From: Vibrio pelagius
Lineage (GTDB): Bacteria > Pseudomonadota > Gammaproteobacteria > Enterobacterales > Vibrionaceae
DNA: 64,000 nucleotides
Direction: 5' to 3'
NCBI RefSeq assembly: GCF_024347575.1
Contig: NZ_AP025504.1
Coordinates: forward strand, 372,001 to 436,000
Shown one piece after another: positions 55,932 to 64,000 of the stretch. Both the position numbers and the translations under genes were made by a program. The first letter of the stretch is position 1. The number at the start of each line of letters is the position of its first letter. Under the pieces are notes generated by a model that saw only the letters and a list, made by a program, of their open reading frames with translations, was not told the DNA's origin and made no database searches.

Positions 55932-57677
55932 ATGAATATTACCATTATCACCGCATGCCCAAGTGGCGTTGCAAACAGCATCATCGCAGCAGGCTTGTTA
56001 GAGCAAGCAACAAAAGCACTGGGTTGGAACGCCGCTATTGAATGCCAATCAAGCGTACTACCTGAATCTCCAGTATCACAAGACGCTATCGATAGCAGCG
56101 ACGTTGTGGTTATTGCAGCTAACACAAACGTTGATAAAACACGTTTCGTAGGCAAAAAGGTTTACCAAGCAGCTATCTCTGAGTGCACTGCAGATGCAAA
56201 AGCATTTCTAGAGAAAGCGGTAGCAGAAGCAACGGTATTAGACGCATCTCAAGTTGAAAGCACTGTTGAAGTGACGGGTACTTCGCCAGCTACAGGCAGC
56301 AAAAAGATCGTTGCGATTACTGCTTGTCCAACGGGTGTTGCACATACCTTCATGGCAGCAGAAGCGCTTGAGGCAGAAGGCAAACGCCTAGGTCACCAAA
56401 TCAAAGTGGAAACTCGCGGCTCTGTAGGTGCGAAGAACCAACTAACAGACCAAGAAATCGCAGACGCTGACCTTGTTATCATCGCAGCCGACATCGACGT
56501 TCCACTGGATCGTTTCAACGGTAAGCCTCTTTACAAAACAACAACGGGTCCTGCGCTTAAAAAGACAACTCAAGAGTTTGAGAAGGCGTTCGCTGAAGCT
56601 AAGCCATATCAACACACAGCTTCTTCTTCACAAGCAGCACCTGCCGATGAGAAGAAAGGCGTGTACAAGCATCTAATGACAGGTGTATCTCACATGCTAC
56701 CTGTTGTTGTAGCGGGTGGTTTGATCATCGCGCTCTCTTTCGTATTCGGTATCGAAGCGTTTAAAGAAGAAGGCACACTAGCGGCAGCACTGATGACTAT
56801 CGGTGGTGGTTCAGCATTCGCATTGATGATTCCGGTTCTTGCTGGTTTCATTGCATTCTCAATTGCTGACCGTCCGGGTCTGGCTCCGGGTCTAATCGGC
56901 GGTATGCTGGCTAGCTCTACAGGCGCTGGCTTCCTAGGTGGTATCGCAGCTGGTTTCATTGCAGGTTACTCTGCGAAGTTCATTGCTGACAAGGTTCAAC
57001 TTCCACAATCTATGGAAGCACTGAAACCAATTCTGATCATTCCATTTATCGCGAGCTTGTTCACTGGCCTTGTGATGGTTTACATCGTAGGTGGTCCGGT
57101 TTCTGGCGTAATGAGCGCAATGACAGACTTCCTAAACAACATGGGTACGTCTAACGCGATTCTGCTAGGTGTGATTCTAGGCGCAATGATGTGTTTCGAC
57201 CTTGGTGGCCCAGTAAACAAAGCAGCTTACACATTCGGTGTTGGTCTACTGGCTTCACAAACTTACGCACCAATGGCAGCAATCATGGCAGCAGGTATGG
57301 TTCCTGCTCTAGGTATGGGTCTTGCGACTTTCCTAGTGAAAGACAAGTTTGAAGCGGGCGAGCGTGAAGCGGGTAAAGCGTCATTCGTTCTTGGTCTATG
57401 CTTCATCTCTGAAGGTGCGATTCCATTCGCAGCGAAAGACCCAATGCGTGTTATCCCAGCGTGTATGGCAGGTGGTGCTCTGACTGGTGCTCTATCAATG
57501 CTGTTTGGTGCTCAACTGATGGCTCCACACGGTGGTCTATTCGTTCTACTGATTCCGGGTGCTATCTCTCCAGTACTTATGTACCTAGTGGCGATTGCAG
57601 CAGGTACAGCGGTAACTGGTTTCGGTTACGCAGCACTTAAAAAGATGAGCGATTCGAAGGTAACTGCAGCAGCTTAA
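55932..57677 (+). CDS. fruA: PTS fructose transporter EIIBC
   Basis: 581 aa. Two EIIB-like domains: one at 1-95 (ITACPSGVANSI, Cys 9) and one at about 122-220 (AITACPTGVAHTFMAAEAL, with the active Cys 132); the EIIC domain (about 240-581) has 8 to 10 helices with VVAGGLIIALSFVFG and DLGGPVNKAAYTFGVGLL. This duplicated B layout matches E. coli FruA. A strong terminator follows. Confidence 0.94.
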   Translation: MNITIITACPSGVANSIIAAGLLEQATKALGWNAAIECQSSVLPESPVSQDAIDSSDVVVIAANTNVDKTRFVGKKVYQAAISECTADAKAFLEKAVAEATVLDASQVESTVEVTGTSPATGSKKIVAITACPTGVAHTFMAAEALEAEGKRLGHQIKVETRGSVGAKNQLTDQEIADADLVIIAADIDVPLDRFNGKPLYKTTTGPALKKTTQEFEKAFAEAKPYQHTASSSQAAPADEKKGVYKHLMTGVSHMLPVVVAGGLIIALSFVFGIEAFKEEGTLAAALMTIGGGSAFALMIPVLAGFIAFSIADRPGLAPGLIGGMLASSTGAGFLGGIAAGFIAGYSAKFIADKVQLPQSMEALKPILIIPFIASLFTGLVMVYIVGGPVSGVMSAMTDFLNNMGTSNAILLGVILGAMMCFDLGGPVNKAAYTFGVGLLASQTYAPMAAIMAAGMVPALGMGLATFLVKDKFEAGEREAGKASFVLGLCFISEGAIPFAAKDPMRVIPACMAGGALTGALSMLFGAQLMAPHGGLFVLLIPGAISPVLMYLVAIAAGTAVTGFGYAALKKMSDSKVTAAA

Positions 57678-57721
57678 CCCCCACTTCATTAAGCTCCTAT
57701 AAACTGCTCATTAGCAGAACA

Positions 57722-57750
57722 AAGGCTCCTCATTTGAGGAGCCTTTTTTG
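57722..57750 (+). terminator. Terminator of fruBKA
   Basis: AAGGCTCCTC / GAGGAGCCTT with an ATTT loop and a T-run. Confidence 0.93.
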
Positions 57751-57813
57751 TCTGATGTGCCCCGGAAAGGCCAAAGAACAATATAATAACTTAACTTGTT
57801 TTGATATCGCAGC

Positions 57814-58137
57814 TTAGCTGGTTAATGTCTCTTCAAAGACACCCAGCTCTCGACCAAGCCAAATAGCACGAACAGTATGATCCAGTGTTTCTTCACCGCC
57901 AGTCACAGGGTGGATAAGCACTGACATATCACCGCGTTCCTGTTCAAGCCATTCAATAATGCCTGAATCTTTATTGGCAAAATGCATCTCAAACATAGGC
58001 ATTTTGTGAGGGCCTACAAGACGCTGAACCAAAGGGAAAACTTCAAGAACATCTTTTCGCTCTGCAATGATCTTCTGACGAAGCGCTTCGGCTTGCTCTG
58101 CAAATCGCAGAGGGAAATAGATATGACCGTGGTACAT
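57814..58137 (-). CDS. DOPA 4,5-dioxygenase-family protein
   Basis: 107 aa. MYHGHIYFPLRFAEQAEALR and the MPMFEMHFANKD and IHPVTGGEETLDHTVRAIWLG segments match the DOPA 4,5-dioxygenase-like family (His-containing metal motifs HGH, EMHF and DHT). In bacteria the substrate is unknown. The ATG at 58137 has AAGGA in front; the TTG at 58155 is not needed. Single gene. Confidence 0.85.
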   Translation of the reverse strand: MYHGHIYFPLRFAEQAEALRQKIIAERKDVLEVFPLVQRLVGPHKMPMFEMHFANKDSGIIEWLEQERGDMSVLIHPVTGGEETLDHTVRAIWLGRELGVFEETLTS

Positions 58138-58286
58138 ATAACCATCCTTACACAATATGATGGCGGTAGTTTACATAAGTTTGAGTGACTGAACAAAGAA
58201 GCTTACCGCTTGATAACTTGACTTTTGATGCGAATACACCACCAACTGTCATCATCAATAAGCTTCTCTGCAATCAAAAGACGGTA

Positions 58287-59147
58287 TTACTCCGGCTTTA
58301 GTTTCAATACGTTATCGATATCTTCGGCCGAGTGGCGCTCTGGTAGTTGCTCCCATGCTTCGCCCCATGAACGGTTGACAATACGACCGCGCTGAAAGCC
58401 TTCACGCGCTTCAAGCTGTTTCGCCCAACGCACAACATTGGTGTATGTCTCCACTTGTAGGAACTCTGCTGCATCATAGAGGTTGCCAAGTACTAGATTG
58501 CCGTACCATGGCCAAATCGCCATATCAGCAATCGTCAGTTCGTCACCCGACACAAACTCATTGTTGGCTAACTGCTTATCTAGTACATCCAATTGACGTT
58601 TTGCTTCCATCGCAAAGCGGTTAATTGGGTACTCTTGCTTTTCGTCGGCGTAGGCATAGAAGTGACCAAAACCGCCACCTAGGAATGGTGCTGAGCCTTG
58701 TGCCCAGAACAACCAGTTGATCGCTTGAGTACGTGCAGCCCCCTCTTTTGGTAAGAAGTGACCAAATTTCTCTGCTAAATGCATCAGAATCGAAGCCGAC
58801 TCAAAGACATTAACCGCTTCGTCGCCAGACTTATCAACCAATGCTGGGATCTTAGAGTTCGGGTTCACACCCACAAAACCAGAAGAGAATTGATCCGACT
58901 CACCGATGTTGATCAGATACGCATCGTACTCGGCTTCTTTCACGCCTTGTGCAAGCAACTCTTCAAGCATAATAGTAACTTTTTGACCGTTCGGAGTGCC
59001 TAGCGAGTAAAGCTGAAATGCGTGTTTGCCAACTGGCAGATCGCGTTCGAATCTCGCGCCAGATTCAGGGCTATTGATGTTTGCCCATTTATTTCCGCCG
59101 TCGGTATTGTTTACCCAAACTTTCGGTGGAGTGTATTGTTCTGACAT
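58287..59147 (-). CDS. yghU: Glutathione transferase, YghU type
   Basis: 286 aa Nu-class GST. Thioredoxin-like N-terminal domain (HAFQLYSLGTPNGQKVTIMLEE with Thr as the likely glutathione contact), then VNPNSKIPALVDK (cis-Pro loop) and an all-helical C-terminal domain (SASILMHLAEKFGHFLP). Nu-class members act as disulfide-bond oxidoreductases in E. coli. The ATG at 59147 has AAGGAAAT in front; the longer open frame at 59180 is not supported. Confidence 0.9.
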   Translation of the reverse strand: MSEQYTPPKVWVNNTDGGNKWANINSPESGARFERDLPVGKHAFQLYSLGTPNGQKVTIMLEELLAQGVKEAEYDAYLINIGESDQFSSGFVGVNPNSKIPALVDKSGDEAVNVFESASILMHLAEKFGHFLPKEGAARTQAINWLFWAQGSAPFLGGGFGHFYAYADEKQEYPINRFAMEAKRQLDVLDKQLANNEFVSGDELTIADMAIWPWYGNLVLGNLYDAAEFLQVETYTNVVRWAKQLEAREGFQRGRIVNRSWGEAWEQLPERHSAEDIDNVLKLKPE

Positions 59148-59418
59148 AGTATTTCCTTTTTGATATAGGGTCTCACACATTGATATTAGGTCACAGTCTC
59201 TCGGTTAAAACCCCCGAATACGATTTATTTTCAAACTGTTAAGCATGGCTTATTCCAGAAAGAAATAACCGTGTTTGTCGGTTCTAAACAAGGCGAGAAC
59301 TGCACGAGTGAATTTGAAGCACATCGTTGAAAATTGAGAGATGATTTGCGGTGACTCAACAACGACTTGAAGATAGCTGTGATAAAATCACGCCAATACA
59401 ATAACTAGGAATTTAGCA

Positions 59419-59763
59419 ATGTCGTCTGATTACAATGGTTCAAGTGCCGCGTATGCACGAAAAGAGAGTGGCTACCGTGAAAAAGCACTGAAACTCTACC
59501 CTTGGGTTTGTGGAAAATGCGCGCGAGAGTTTGTGTATTCAAACCTGCGCGAGTTAACTGTCCACCACGTTGATCACGACCACACCAATAACCCGGAAGA
59601 TGGCAGTAACTGGGAGCTGTTATGCCTGTACTGTCACGATCACGAACATTCTAAGTACACTGACCATGAGCGTTATGGCGTGGATGCGAAAGCAGAGCTC
59701 GATAACCACCAGCACGCGACGCACAACCCGTTTGCTAATCTTGCAAAGATGATGAAGAAATAG
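59419..59763 (+). CDS. yajD: YajD-family HNH nuclease
   Basis: 114 aa with an HNH motif: CGKCAREF and CLYCHDHEH supply the zinc Cys pairs, and ELTVHHVDHDHTNNPEDGSNW the catalytic His and Asn/Asp. Length and order equal E. coli YajD, whose role is not well defined. Single gene, followed by two terminator hairpins. Confidence 0.87.
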   Translation: MSSDYNGSSAAYARKESGYREKALKLYPWVCGKCAREFVYSNLRELTVHHVDHDHTNNPEDGSNWELLCLYCHDHEHSKYTDHERYGVDAKAELDNHQHATHNPFANLAKMMKK

Positions 59764-59791
59764 CGTAATCTTCAGATACCACGGATACACA

Positions 59792-59830
59792 AATACCCCC
59801 AACAGGTTCTCACCTATTGGGGGTATTTTT
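59792..59830. terminator. Terminator after yajD (bidirectional)
   Basis: AATACCCCCAA / TTGGGGGTATT with T-run on the plus strand and A-tract before it. Confidence 0.88.
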
Positions 59831-59847
59831 CATTTGCTACAGGCGTA

Positions 59848-59873
59848 AAAAAGCCTTCCGAAGAAGGCTTTTA
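59848..59873 (-). terminator. Terminator of the small membrane protein gene
   Basis: AAAAGCCTTC / GAAGGCTTTT; on the minus strand a U-run follows. Ends the gene at 59890-60267. Confidence 0.85.
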
Positions 59874-59889
59874 AGAATCTGTTTTTGAA

Positions 59890-60267
59890 TTATGCCGCTT
59901 GCTTGCGAGCCTCTTCAATCTGCTTCTCACGTTTCTTTAGCGTTAGCTTATCGCGGTAAGAGAACCACACGTAAGACACAACCACTAAGAAGAACAAGTA
60001 TGACAACGAGAAGATAAACGGTGACTGGATAATGTCGTTCGAAATACCCCAAGAAACACCGATAACCGTAACCGCAATTTTTGCGAAGAAGCCACATAGT
60101 AGTAGAACTAGAGCCAATTGTGGGAAACGCGTGCTGCGAAACGCCAACCAGTAGCAGCTACCTACAGCCAGAGCTGCAATGTAGAAGCCGAACAAGAAAG
60201 AATGAATATGATCAGCAGCTGCAACACCACCCGTAATCGACATCAATAGAATTAAAAATAGTTTCAT
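59890..60267 (-). CDS. Small membrane protein of unknown function
   Basis: 125 aa from the ATG at 60267 (MKLFLILLMSITGGVAAADH), which has GAGGCGAG in front; the longer frame to 60414 is less likely. Four or so hydrophobic helices and a charged, Lys/Glu-rich C-terminal tail (KLTLKKREKQIEEARKQAA). Not recognised. Confidence 0.65.
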   Translation of the reverse strand: MKLFLILLMSITGGVAAADHIHSFLFGFYIAALAVGSCYWLAFRSTRFPQLALVLLLCGFFAKIAVTVIGVSWGISNDIIQSPFIFSLSYLFFLVVVSYVWFSYRDKLTLKKREKQIEEARKQAA

Positions 60268-60881
60268 AATACTCGCCTCATGTAGACTAGAAACGCATCC
60301 TTTCAAATTTGGAATCTCAGTTTGCGTACTATTTTCCCACTTTTTCCGCACAAAACAAGCCCAAGAATTGAACAAATTGTAACCGAGATACCCCATCAAA
60401 ATCATTGTTAACATTAACTTAACATTATGGTTTTTAAGAAACTAAGCCCCCACTAGCTTTGTGGCAAATACCGACCAAATTGATTTGTTTTGTTACACAA
60501 AATTAACCATCGAAATAATTTAAAATTAATTGCAATGATGTGATGGTCGCACGTTTTGTAGGGGTACTACCGATAAGAGTGAGCTCAAGGCGATAAATAG
60601 TGAGCTCAAGGCGATAAATAGTGAGGGCGGAATGACCAGCTTGTACAAAAAAGAAAGGTGTTCACAACAACTGCAACACCTAGAAAAAACAGTTCGTTAA
60701 CAACTTGAGTTTTATTTTGATAAAAAGGCAAAAAGAGATTCCAATCACATTTTTATTGGTTATAATCCGCGCTCTTTTGCGCTATCTGTTGATAAACGCA
60801 AACTAATTTTGAATAAACCATCACAATAACCCGTTTTCTGTTGAGTTACCCGCTCAATGGATGACAGAAACGAGAATAAAA
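60268..60881. other. Intergenic region before the OFA-family transporter
   Basis: 614 bases without a gene. It holds a tandem repeat (60578-60625), a hairpin AGGTGTT / AACACCT near 60655-60681, and an extended -10 (TGGTTATAAT, 60757-60766) that probably starts the transporter mRNA. Confidence 0.55.
60578..60625. repeat. Tandem repeat, 21-bp unit
   Basis: The unit AGTGAGCTCAAGGCGATAAA plus T at 60578-60598 recurs exactly at 60599-60619, followed by a partial third copy (AGTGAG). Its period of 21 bp is two helical turns. It lies between the membrane protein and the transporter promoter. Confidence 0.8.
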
Positions 60882-62117
60882 ATGAGCAAGATTGATAAAG
60901 CTACACGTATCCTGCTAGCAGGCTTCTGTATCAACCTTTGTCTTGGCATCCTGTATGCTTGGAGTGTATTTAACAAAGCCCTACAAGGTGAAGGCTGGTC
61001 TGCAGCTGAAGCATCTGCACCATACGCGACTGCAACAATCACATTCTCTATCTGTCTTCTTGTTGCTGGTATCCTGCAAGACCGCATGGGTCCACGTAAG
61101 ATCCTTATCCTTGGTACTGCACTAACTGGTCTTGGTATGATCGCGTCTGGTTTCGCGACATCTCCACTGATGCTAAACATCACGTTCGGTGTTGTAGCAG
61201 GTGCTGGTATCGGCTTCGGTTACGCTTGTCTTTCTCCTTCTGCAATGAAGTGGTTCCACCCTTCTAAGAAAGGTATGGTTAACGGTCTAATCGCAGCAGG
61301 CTTCGGTCTAGCAGCAATTTACCTTGCTCCAGTAACAGCGGCTCTTATCGAGAGCATGGGCATCCAAACAAGCTTTAAGATTCTTGGTGCTGGTGTACTA
61401 GCGATTGCAGTACCGCTAGCAGCAACAATCAACAACCCTCCAGCGGGTTACTCTCCAGCTGAACCAAAAGTTAAAGCGGGTCAAGCTCCAAAGGTTGTTA
61501 AGAAGAGCGAAGACCTGTCTTGGAAAGTAATGCTGAAAACCCCTCAGTTCTACTCTCTATGGATCATGTACGCATTCGCAGCTTCTGTTGGTCTAATGAT
61601 CATCGGTAACATCACAAGTATCGCAAGCGCGCAAGCTAACCTACCAAACGCGGTTTACCTTGCTTCTATCCTTGCTGTATTTAACTCAGGCGGTCGTGTT
61701 GCTGCTGGTATGCTTGCTGACAAAATCGGTGGCGTTCGTACTCTTCTGCTTGCATTCATTCTGCAAGGCGCAAACATGGCTCTATTCGCTACGTTTAACA
61801 CTGAGTTCACGCTAATCATCGGTACAGCGGTTGCAGCGGTTGGTTACGGTACTCTACTTGCAGTATTCCCAACGCTTACTGCAGAGTTCTACGGCCTTAA
61901 GAACTACGGTACAAACTACGGCGTGCTTTACACAGCATGGGGTATCGGTGGTGCAATCGGTACAGCGGTTGTTGGTTACTCAATGACTAACGGCGACAGC
62001 TACGGCCTTGCTTACACTATCTCTGCAGCAATGATGGCAGTATGTATTGTTCTTGCAATCATCACTAAGCCTATGTCTGAAGCAAAAGTTGCCGAGCTAA
62101 AAGCATCTCAAGCTTAA
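60882..62117 (+). CDS. OFA-family MFS transporter (lactate/oxalate/formate type)
   Basis: 411 aa, 12 helices. MSKIDKATRILLAGFCINLCLGILYAWSVF is the start expected for the OFA (oxalate/formate antiporter) family; the ATG at 60882 fits better than the one at 60861. Loop motif DRMGPRKI between helices 2 and 3 and ADKIGGVRTL in the repeat. Family members in vibrios move small carboxylates such as lactate; the substrate here is not certain. Followed by a strong terminator. Confidence 0.85.
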   Translation: MSKIDKATRILLAGFCINLCLGILYAWSVFNKALQGEGWSAAEASAPYATATITFSICLLVAGILQDRMGPRKILILGTALTGLGMIASGFATSPLMLNITFGVVAGAGIGFGYACLSPSAMKWFHPSKKGMVNGLIAAGFGLAAIYLAPVTAALIESMGIQTSFKILGAGVLAIAVPLAATINNPPAGYSPAEPKVKAGQAPKVVKKSEDLSWKVMLKTPQFYSLWIMYAFAASVGLMIIGNITSIASAQANLPNAVYLASILAVFNSGGRVAAGMLADKIGGVRTLLLAFILQGANMALFATFNTEFTLIIGTAVAAVGYGTLLAVFPTLTAEFYGLKNYGTNYGVLYTAWGIGGAIGTAVVGYSMTNGDSYGLAYTISAAMMAVCIVLAIITKPMSEAKVAELKASQA

Positions 62118-62140
62118 TCTTATAAAAGATTGAATTTGAA

Positions 62141-62175
62141 AAGAAAGAGCTTAACCTTAGGGTTAGGCTCTTTTT
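62141..62175 (+). terminator. Terminator of the OFA-family transporter gene
   Basis: AAAGAGC-TTAACC / GGTTAGGCTCTTT stem with T-run. Confidence 0.88.
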
Positions 62176-62246
62176 GTATCTGCGTCCTATAAACTGGTTG
62201 GGTTAGAAGGAAGCCTTTTCAAATAACGGATTGATGAGACAAAGAC

Positions 62247-63887
62247 TTGCTAGACAACACACCTGTACTACCACCAACTTATTACCTCGATAACTTCCAA
62301 CGCCTTATCGAACACGCCCAACAGTGGTATCTAGATCTACTTACCCCTCAAGAGCAAGAGTGGCTGAGACGTTTCATGGCTTTGCCCTCGCCCGCTCGTT
62401 GTGCTCTTGTGAGAATGTTCAGCCGCAAAGGACATTGGTTTCGAAGCGATAAGCTTAACTATCAAGAGATCGACGATTTTCCGCTGCAACTTGAACGCCT
62501 TGGCGAACAAGGCTTTATTCGCTCAAGCAAAGGAATGAATGAAGCTCGACCGGTCATCTCCTATTCAGATTTGGCGCGAGAGCTACTAACGAAGCCAGAG
62601 TTGTTTCAAGTATTCCCAGACCTCGTATCAAACCGCACCGCTCGCAAGGATGTCTTGCTACAGCAGTTGCCAGACGAGACGTTCACTGGTTTTGAGCAGC
62701 TTCCGTTTGCCTGCATTGAACTGCTACACCCCGAGTTCATCAACCTATTGCTCGTGCTTTTCTTTGGCAATACTCACCAAGATCTAAGCCAATTTGTGTT
62801 GAGTGATTTAGGGCTGAACACCTTCGAGCCGGTAACTATTACCCTCGAAACTCGATTCTTTCAAAGCCGTGAGCAGGTAGACGAACTGTTAACGCTGCAC
62901 AAGATTCACAACCAATACTATGAGATCACAACAAAAGACTCCGTATCCCTCACAGCTCTGCTGGATAGCATACCAACCAACAGCGATCACACTGCGCTAA
63001 TTCGACGCCGATCCAAGCTGATCAATTTGATTGCCAGAGATCTTGAGCGATTGGGAGAGTATCAACTCGCCCTACACTATTTTACTCAATCGCACCTACC
63101 CCCAAGTCGTGAACGACAGGCGCGTATTCATGACAAGCTAAACCAAACCCAAGCAATGAGTGACGTTGTCACCGATATACTGCAACATCCGATTGATGTC
63201 GCGGAGTTAGAAGTGGCGCACAAGTTAGAACAAAGAGTACAAAGACTTCAAGGTCACAAAGTACCACGAACCAAAAAGCCAACCTGTGAGAATGAACATC
63301 TAAAATTGGACCTCAGCACGGTACGCGTCGAGGAGGCCGTACGCGCACATATGGAAAAACAAGGTTGGCATTGTTACTTCAGCGAGAATACCTTTCTCAA
63401 CGGTTTGTTTGGCTTGGCATTTTGGGACGTGATATTTGCGGAAGTGGATGGCGCCTTTATCAACCAGTATCAATATCGCCCTCTCGACCTATACCACGAC
63501 GACTTTGTTAGCAAGAGACAAGAGTTGATAGAGCAAACCTTTAGTGCACTCAATAATGAAGGTATGGAAATCTTATTCGATACATTTCAAGCCAAACAAG
63601 GTATCGCTAACCCTTTTGTGCAGTGGGCCTACTTCTCCAAAGATCTTTTAGAGCGAGCGATCGAACATATCCCCCTACCTGTGCTTTGTGACCTGTTTAG
63701 AGTATTACTCAAAGATCTCAAACTGTATCGAACGGGTATGCCTGATCTGATTGCCTTCAATGATTACGGCTTTCGTTGGGTAGAAGTGAAAGGGCCTGGG
63801 GATAAGCTCCAAGACAATCAGTGGCGTTGGATTAAAGAGTTCGACAAACTAGAGATACCTTTTTCTGTCTGCTGGGTAAATCAATAA
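62247..63887 (+). CDS. VRR-NUC domain nuclease (FAN1-like)
   Basis: 546 aa with a TTG start at 62247, since a stop lies just upstream and no in-frame ATG is earlier. The C-terminal about 110 residues are a VRR-NUC domain: TGMPDLIAFNDYGFRWVEVKG with the PD-(D/E)XK acidic residues and Lys, and DNQWRWIKEF. The N-terminal part contains helical repeats (SAP/TPR-like) as in bacterial FAN1 homologues, which act on branched DNA in crosslink repair. The architecture fits FAN1; substrate is inferred. Confidence 0.85.
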   Translation: MLDNTPVLPPTYYLDNFQRLIEHAQQWYLDLLTPQEQEWLRRFMALPSPARCALVRMFSRKGHWFRSDKLNYQEIDDFPLQLERLGEQGFIRSSKGMNEARPVISYSDLARELLTKPELFQVFPDLVSNRTARKDVLLQQLPDETFTGFEQLPFACIELLHPEFINLLLVLFFGNTHQDLSQFVLSDLGLNTFEPVTITLETRFFQSREQVDELLTLHKIHNQYYEITTKDSVSLTALLDSIPTNSDHTALIRRRSKLINLIARDLERLGEYQLALHYFTQSHLPPSRERQARIHDKLNQTQAMSDVVTDILQHPIDVAELEVAHKLEQRVQRLQGHKVPRTKKPTCENEHLKLDLSTVRVEEAVRAHMEKQGWHCYFSENTFLNGLFGLAFWDVIFAEVDGAFINQYQYRPLDLYHDDFVSKRQELIEQTFSALNNEGMEILFDTFQAKQGIANPFVQWAYFSKDLLERAIEHIPLPVLCDLFRVLLKDLKLYRTGMPDLIAFNDYGFRWVEVKGPGDKLQDNQWRWIKEFDKLEIPFSVCWVNQ

Positions 63888-64000
63888 CATTCAGAGAGCT
63901 AACAGAACCACCGATAGAAATACAAGTAATACTCAAATGAAAACTCGGGACGCGTCCAATTTGATGCATTTGGTTACAAAGGCATCGCTATGCTCGTTGC
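63888..64000. other. Right window edge, no gene recognised
   Basis: 113 bases after the VRR-NUC gene with no ORF or terminator that I can support. Confidence 0.5.

Noticed and set aside
60640..60653. CTTGTACAAAAAAG resembles the core of a recombination cloning site
   Set aside because: It lacks the flanking bases of that site and has a mismatch; the surrounding sequence is natural, so coincidence is more likely.

Overview
The window looks like part of a Vibrio genome, most likely chromosome 2 of a Splendidus-clade or related marine vibrio. The ribose, fructose and nitrate-assimilation operons have typical Vibrio proteins and gene order, and the accessory middle carries Vibrio-type attC sites. 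Species and replicon are inferred, because nothing here (rRNA, oriC, parA) fixes them. I saw no rRNA, tRNA or CRISPR array.

Region 1 (1-18.8 kb, core): the end of a peptide ABC importer operon (yejA-yejB-yejE, minus strand); a secreted-type or cytosolic EEP-family phosphodiesterase; the ribose operon rbsDACBK with rbsR downstream and two palindromic LacI-type operators; a CHASE3 hybrid histidine kinase; two paralogous divergent LysR regulators; a membrane protein; and an OmpU/OmpC-type porin followed by a possible small RNA.

Region 2 (about 19-34.8 kb, accessory, AT-rich): many small envelope genes. These are a CRP-linked exported protein, lipoproteins, an orphan type IV prepilin, a lipoprotein with a gluzincin-like HEXXH...E pattern, a trimeric autotransporter with a translationally coupled 93-aa gene, and a trypsin-like protease coupled to an exported partner. 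An IS481-type element sits inside the protease operon terminator. Several of these genes share an upstream GCTTACA motif. A LysE exporter, a monooxygenase-like protein and a decayed duplicate of part of that block follow.

Region 3 (about 34.8-41.2 kb): a short minus-strand array of integron gene cassettes without a visible integrase. Three attC sites separate a RelB/RelE-type toxin-antitoxin pair, a lysine-rich 171-aa protein and a Shedu-family (DUF4263) putative anti-phage nuclease. Two different IS110/IS1111-type elements, one decayed, are each inserted at the same edge of an attC site. A two-copy MITE-like repeat and a second, frameshifted toxin-antitoxin locus lie nearby.

Region 4 (41.3-64 kb, core): a RarD-like transporter; the assimilatory nitrate cluster nasA <-> nirB-nirD-nasF with two divergent sigma-54 promoters and centrally placed NtrC-like sites; a PP2C-kinase fusion; the fructose PTS fruBKA with divergent fruR and three operators; a DOPA-dioxygenase-like protein; a YghU-type glutathione transferase; a YajD-type HNH protein; an OFA-family (lactate/oxalate-type) transporter; and a VRR-NUC nuclease. 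Together the core genes cover uptake of peptides, ribose, fructose and nitrate. The accessory block is made of surface functions, defence and mobile DNA.
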